This document shows positions 59,946 to 64,000 of a stretch of DNA of 64,000 nt, in pieces. The stretch lies in NCBI RefSeq assembly GCF_026017845.1, contig NZ_CP100416.1:10034338-10098337 (forward strand). The letters run 5' to 3'. Under the pieces are notes generated by a model. The model made no database searches, was not told the DNA's origin, and saw nothing but the letters and a program-made list of their open reading frames with translations. Made by a program: the position numbers and the translations under genes. Position 1 is the stretch's first letter. Every line of letters begins with the position of its first letter. The stretch comes from Amycolatopsis mediterranei. Its GTDB lineage: Bacteria > Actinomycetota > Actinomycetes > Mycobacteriales > Pseudonocardiaceae.

Positions 59946-61054
59946 TCAGAGGATCTCGGCGGCGGTGCCGATGTCCGGCGGCCCCAGATCGGGGTTGAGC
60001 GCCCCGGTCAGTTCCACCAGCTCCGGCTCCACTTCGTGCGGCTGGATGCGCCCGTCACGGATGTCCTCCGCGTAGTGGCACGCCACCCGGTGCCCGCCGC
60101 CGATTTCGCGCAGCTGCGGGCGGTCGGTGTCGCACAAGCTCGCCTGCTTCCACGGGCAGCGCGTGTGGAAGCGGCAGCCCGACGGCGGGTTCGCCGGCGA
60201 CGGCAGGTCACCGGCGAGCAGGATCTGCTCGCGGGTGTCCTCGACCTGCGGGTCCGGCACCGGGATGGCCGACAGCAGCGCCCGCGTGTACGGGTGCAGC
60301 GGGTCCCGGTACAGCGAGTCCGCGTCGGTCTCCTCCACCAGCGCACCGAGGTACATCACGCCGATGCGGTCGGAGATGTGCCGCACCACCGCGAGGTCGT
60401 GCGCGATCACGACGTAGGTCAGGCCGAGCTGCTGCTGCAGGTCCTCCAGCAGGTTCACCACCTGGGCCTGCACCGAAACGTCCAATGCGGACACCGGCTC
60501 GTCGGCGACGATCAGGTCCGGCTCCACGGCCAGCGCCCGCGCGATGCCGATGCGCTGGCGCTGCCCGCCCGAGAACTCGTGTGGGTACTTCCGCAACGAC
60601 GTCTCCGGCAAGCCGACCGCCGACAACAGCTGACGCAGCCGCCGCTGGGTCGCTTCCTTGTCCTTGTCGAGGCCGTGCGCGTGCATGCCCTCGAGCAGGA
60701 TCGACTCGACCGACTGCCGTGGGTCCAAACTGGACATCGGGTCCTGGAAGATCATCTGCATCCGGCGCCGGGCCTTCCGCAGTTCCTCTCCCTTGAGGGC
60801 GGCGACGTCGGTGCCGTCGAACACCACGTGCCCGGAAGTGGGCTCGTTGAGCCGCAGGATCGCCCGGCCCAAAGTGGACTTGCCGCAGCCGGATTCGCCC
60901 ACCAGGCCGTAGGTTTCGCCCCGCCGGATGGCCAGGTCGACGCCGTCGACCGCGAACACGTGCCCGACCGTCCGGTCGAACACGACGCCGCTCTTGATCG
61001 GGAAGTGCACCTTGAGGTCGGTGACCTCGAGCAGCACGTCACCAGCAGGACGGG

Positions 61055-61058
<4 letters not shown>
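59946..61058 (-). CDS. dppF: Oligopeptide/dipeptide ABC transporter ATPase (DppF/OppF type)
   Basis: The 370-residue ATPase has Walker A GESGCGKSTL, Q-loop FQDPMSSLDP, signature FSGGQRQRIG and Walker B LIVADEPVSALD. The C-terminal oligo_HPY domain has CRFHTRCPWKQASLC, whose Cys set binds an Fe-S cluster in some homologues. It powers import of peptides through the two permeases upstream. A tail of about 50 residues after the HPY domain is longer than average. ATG 61058 overlaps the DppD stop. Confidence 0.93.
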
Positions 61059-62050
<992 letters not shown>

Positions 62051-62057
62051 CAGTGCT

Positions 62058-62987
62058 TCACCGCCTGTTCTTCGGGTCGAGGGCTTCGCGGAGGGACTCG
62101 CCGAGCAGCGTGAACCCGAGCGCCACCACGATGATCGCGATGGCGGGGTAGTACGCGAGCTCCGGCCGGACGTCGAGGAACTGCCGGGCCCCGCGGCTCA
62201 GCATGATGCCCCACTCCGCCCGGTTCGGGTCCGGGTCGCCCAGGCCGAGGAACGACAGCGCCGCGGCCTCGAGGATGGCGGTGGCCAGGGTCAGCGTCGC
62301 CTGCACGATGACCGGGCCCAGCGAGTTCGGCAGCATGTGCCGGAACACGATGGACGTCCGCTTCACGCCCAGCGACGTCGCGGCGAGCACGTGGTCGCTG
62401 CCGCGCTGCACCAGCATGGAACCGCGCAGCAGCCGCGCGAAGATCGGCACGCCGATCATCGACACGGCCAGGATCACTGTCCACTGGCTGGGCTTCTGGA
62501 ACAGCGCCGCCACCGAAATGGCCAGCAGCAGCGAAGGCACCGACAGCATGACGTCGACCAGTCGCATGAGGACGGTGTCGACCCAGCCACCGAACGCGCC
62601 GGCCAGCCCGCCGATGACGACCCCGATCAGCACGCCGATCACCGTGGCCAGCACGCCGACCAGCAGCGTCTGCTGGGCACCGACGAGCATCCGCGAAAGG
62701 TAGTCGCGGCCGAAGTCGTCCACGCCGAGCGGGAATCCGGGCTGTGCGCCCGGGATGATGCCCTGGCCAAGGGAAACCTTGCTCTGCAGGTAACGCTCGT
62801 AGGGGTCCTTCGGCGCGATCAGCGGCGCGAAGATCGCCAGCAGGAGGAACAACGCGGTGATCACGCCGCCGGTGATGGCCACCGGGCTGCGCAGCATCCG
62901 CCGCACCGCTTCGCCGCCCAGGCTGTGCCCGGACGCCGACGCGAGCTTGTCGATCGGTTCCTTCTTCTTGTTCAGCAGAGTGTTCAT
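62058..62987 (-). CDS. dppC: Oligopeptide/dipeptide ABC transporter permease (DppC type)
   Basis: The 309-residue protein has an N-terminal OppC_N helix (VAITGGVITALFLLLAIFAP) and the inner-membrane transport motif of the EAA loop (RGSDHVLAATSLGVKRTSIV, FRHMLPNSLGPVIV). FGRDYLSRMLVGAQQTLLVG is the typical pre-domain. ATG 62987 overlaps the DppB stop (ATGA). Confidence 0.92.
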   Translation of the reverse strand: MNTLLNKKKEPIDKLASASGHSLGGEAVRRMLRSPVAITGGVITALFLLLAIFAPLIAPKDPYERYLQSKVSLGQGIIPGAQPGFPLGVDDFGRDYLSRMLVGAQQTLLVGVLATVIGVLIGVVIGGLAGAFGGWVDTVLMRLVDVMLSVPSLLLAISVAALFQKPSQWTVILAVSMIGVPIFARLLRGSMLVQRGSDHVLAATSLGVKRTSIVFRHMLPNSLGPVIVQATLTLATAILEAAALSFLGLGDPDPNRAEWGIMLSRGARQFLDVRPELAYYPAIAIIVVALGFTLLGESLREALDPKNRR

Positions 62988-63985
62988 CGCACACGCACCC
63001 TCGGGTCGATGATCCCGTACGAGACGTCGACCAGCATGTTCACCAGCACGTACACCAACGCGCCGAACAACAGCAGCGCCTGCAGCCGGGGGTAGTCACG
63101 CCGTTCGATCCCTTCGGCCAGCAGGAAGCCAAGGCCGCGGAAGTTGAACACGCGCTCGGTCAGCACCGCGCCGCCGAGCAGCGCGCCGGTCTGCAGGCCG
63201 ATGGTGGTGACCACCGGCAGCAGGCCGTTGCGCAACACGTGCCGCCGCCGGACGACCGGCTGCGTGAGGCCCTTCGAGTTGGCCGTGCGGATGAAGTCCT
63301 CGTTGAGCACTTCGAGCACCGACGCGCGGGTGATCCGGGTGATCACCGCGAGCGGGATGGTGGCGAGCGCGAACGCCGGGAGGATCAGGTGCTTGATCGC
63401 GTCCCAGACGGCGTCCCATTCGCTCGTCATGATGCCGTCGAGGATGGCGAAGTTCGTGATGGAAGTGGCGTCCAGCCCGGCGGTCTGCCGGCCCTGCGAC
63501 GGCAGGCCCAGCGGCCCGGCGAGCACGTCCTGCATCATGTAGCCGAGGAAGAAGACCGGGACCGCGACCCCGATCAGGGTCAGCACGATGATCACGTTGT
63601 CGACGGCGCCGCCGCGGTAGCGGGCCGAAAGGTAACCCGCCGGGATGCCGATGACCACCGCGACGATCATCGCGGAGATCCCCAGCTCGATGGTGGCAGG
63701 CAGGAACGTGCCGATCTCCGACATCACCGGCTGGGTGGAGATCAGCGAGGCGCCGAAGTCACCGGTGAGCGCACGGCCGAGGAACTTGAAGTACTGGATG
63801 ACGACCGGCTGGTCGAGCCCCAGCACGTGGTTGAGGTTGGCGATCTTCTCCGGCGTTGCCTTGTCGCCGAGGAGGGCGGCCGCGGGCCCTCCGGGCAGCG
63901 ACCGCAGCCAGGCGAAGACCAGGATGGACAGGATGAGCAGCGTCGGGATCGCTTGTAGCAGCCGACGCACGAGAAAACGGAGCAC
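62984..63985 (-). CDS. dppB: Oligopeptide/dipeptide ABC transporter permease (DppB type)
   Basis: The 333-residue protein starts VLRFLVRRLLQAIPTLLILS (usual DppB N-terminal helix) and has GLDQPVVIQYFKFLGRALTGDFG and the EAA-like RTANSKGLTQPVVRRRHVLR. With DppC it forms the membrane channel. GTG 63985 is 15 bp from the window edge. The solute-binding-protein gene that usually precedes it is probably outside the window. Confidence 0.92.
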   Translation of the reverse strand: MLRFLVRRLLQAIPTLLILSILVFAWLRSLPGGPAAALLGDKATPEKIANLNHVLGLDQPVVIQYFKFLGRALTGDFGASLISTQPVMSEIGTFLPATIELGISAMIVAVVIGIPAGYLSARYRGGAVDNVIIVLTLIGVAVPVFFLGYMMQDVLAGPLGLPSQGRQTAGLDATSITNFAILDGIMTSEWDAVWDAIKHLILPAFALATIPLAVITRITRASVLEVLNEDFIRTANSKGLTQPVVRRRHVLRNGLLPVVTTIGLQTGALLGGAVLTERVFNFRGLGFLLAEGIERRDYPRLQALLLFGALVYVLVNMLVDVSYGIIDPRVRVR

Positions 63986-64000
63986 TTGCAGTCCTTAGGT

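Overview
The window is high-GC actinobacterial chromosome. Gene content and order (a whiB4-like gene beside two ArsA-type ATPases and a ponA2-like penicillin-binding protein, mycoredoxin, WhiB, DUF4177) match the mycobacterial Rv3677c-Rv3683 neighbourhood. The codon use, the intergenic repeats and the accessory genes suggest Pseudonocardiaceae, most likely Amycolatopsis or a close relative. This is inference from recall, without a database search. No rRNA operon, prophage, insertion sequence, CRISPR array or PKS/NRPS cluster is visible. There is one tRNA gene (Pro, CGG).

Layout. 0-5.6 kb: the end of an upstream gene, two strong hairpins, an MFS exporter, a stand-alone DnaN-like clamp paralogue, then three adjacent damaged genes and a type-B carboxylesterase. 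5.6-18.2 kb: redox and cell-envelope block with mycoredoxin, metallo-beta-lactamase-fold hydrolase, Nudix hydrolase, two paralogous unknown genes, RidA, DUF4177, two ArsA-like ATPases, whiB4-like, ponA2-like, a Ser/Thr kinase and a membrane-anchored metallophosphoesterase. 18.2-21.3 kb: tRNA-Pro, a methyltransferase, an S9 peptidase and a tautomerase.

21.3-31.6 kb: the most unusual part. Two divergent, tightly overlapping operons meet at about 25.3 kb. The minus operon holds a small adenylate-ligase-like protein and three paralogous FemAB/GNAT-type transferases. The plus operon holds a 23-codon leader ORF, a membrane GT2 glycosyltransferase, an ATP-grasp ligase, a flippase-like membrane protein, a NodU/CmcH-type carbamoyltransferase and a small polytopic membrane protein. 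I infer a system that builds and exports a lipid-linked glycan decorated with amino-acyl and carbamoyl groups. I cannot match it to a named pathway.

31.5-45.4 kb: metabolic and stress genes (glutamate decarboxylase, Dps, Ohr, FMN reductase, HSL-type esterase), a secreted Leu/Pro-rich protein, a TetR-DHA2 exporter pair, another MFS protein, a lipoprotein, RtcB and an M48-like protease. 45.4-51.9 kb: aspartate-family and leucine biosynthesis (lysC-asd; leuA behind a leucine leader peptide and hairpin) and a WYL regulator. 51.9-59.9 kb: small regulators and enzymes with several intergenic repeats, including two copies of one 115-bp element, and a YCII plus ECF42-like sigma factor operon. 59.9-64 kb: four genes of an oligopeptide/dipeptide ABC importer (ATPase, ATPase, permease, permease), whose binding-protein gene probably lies just outside the window.
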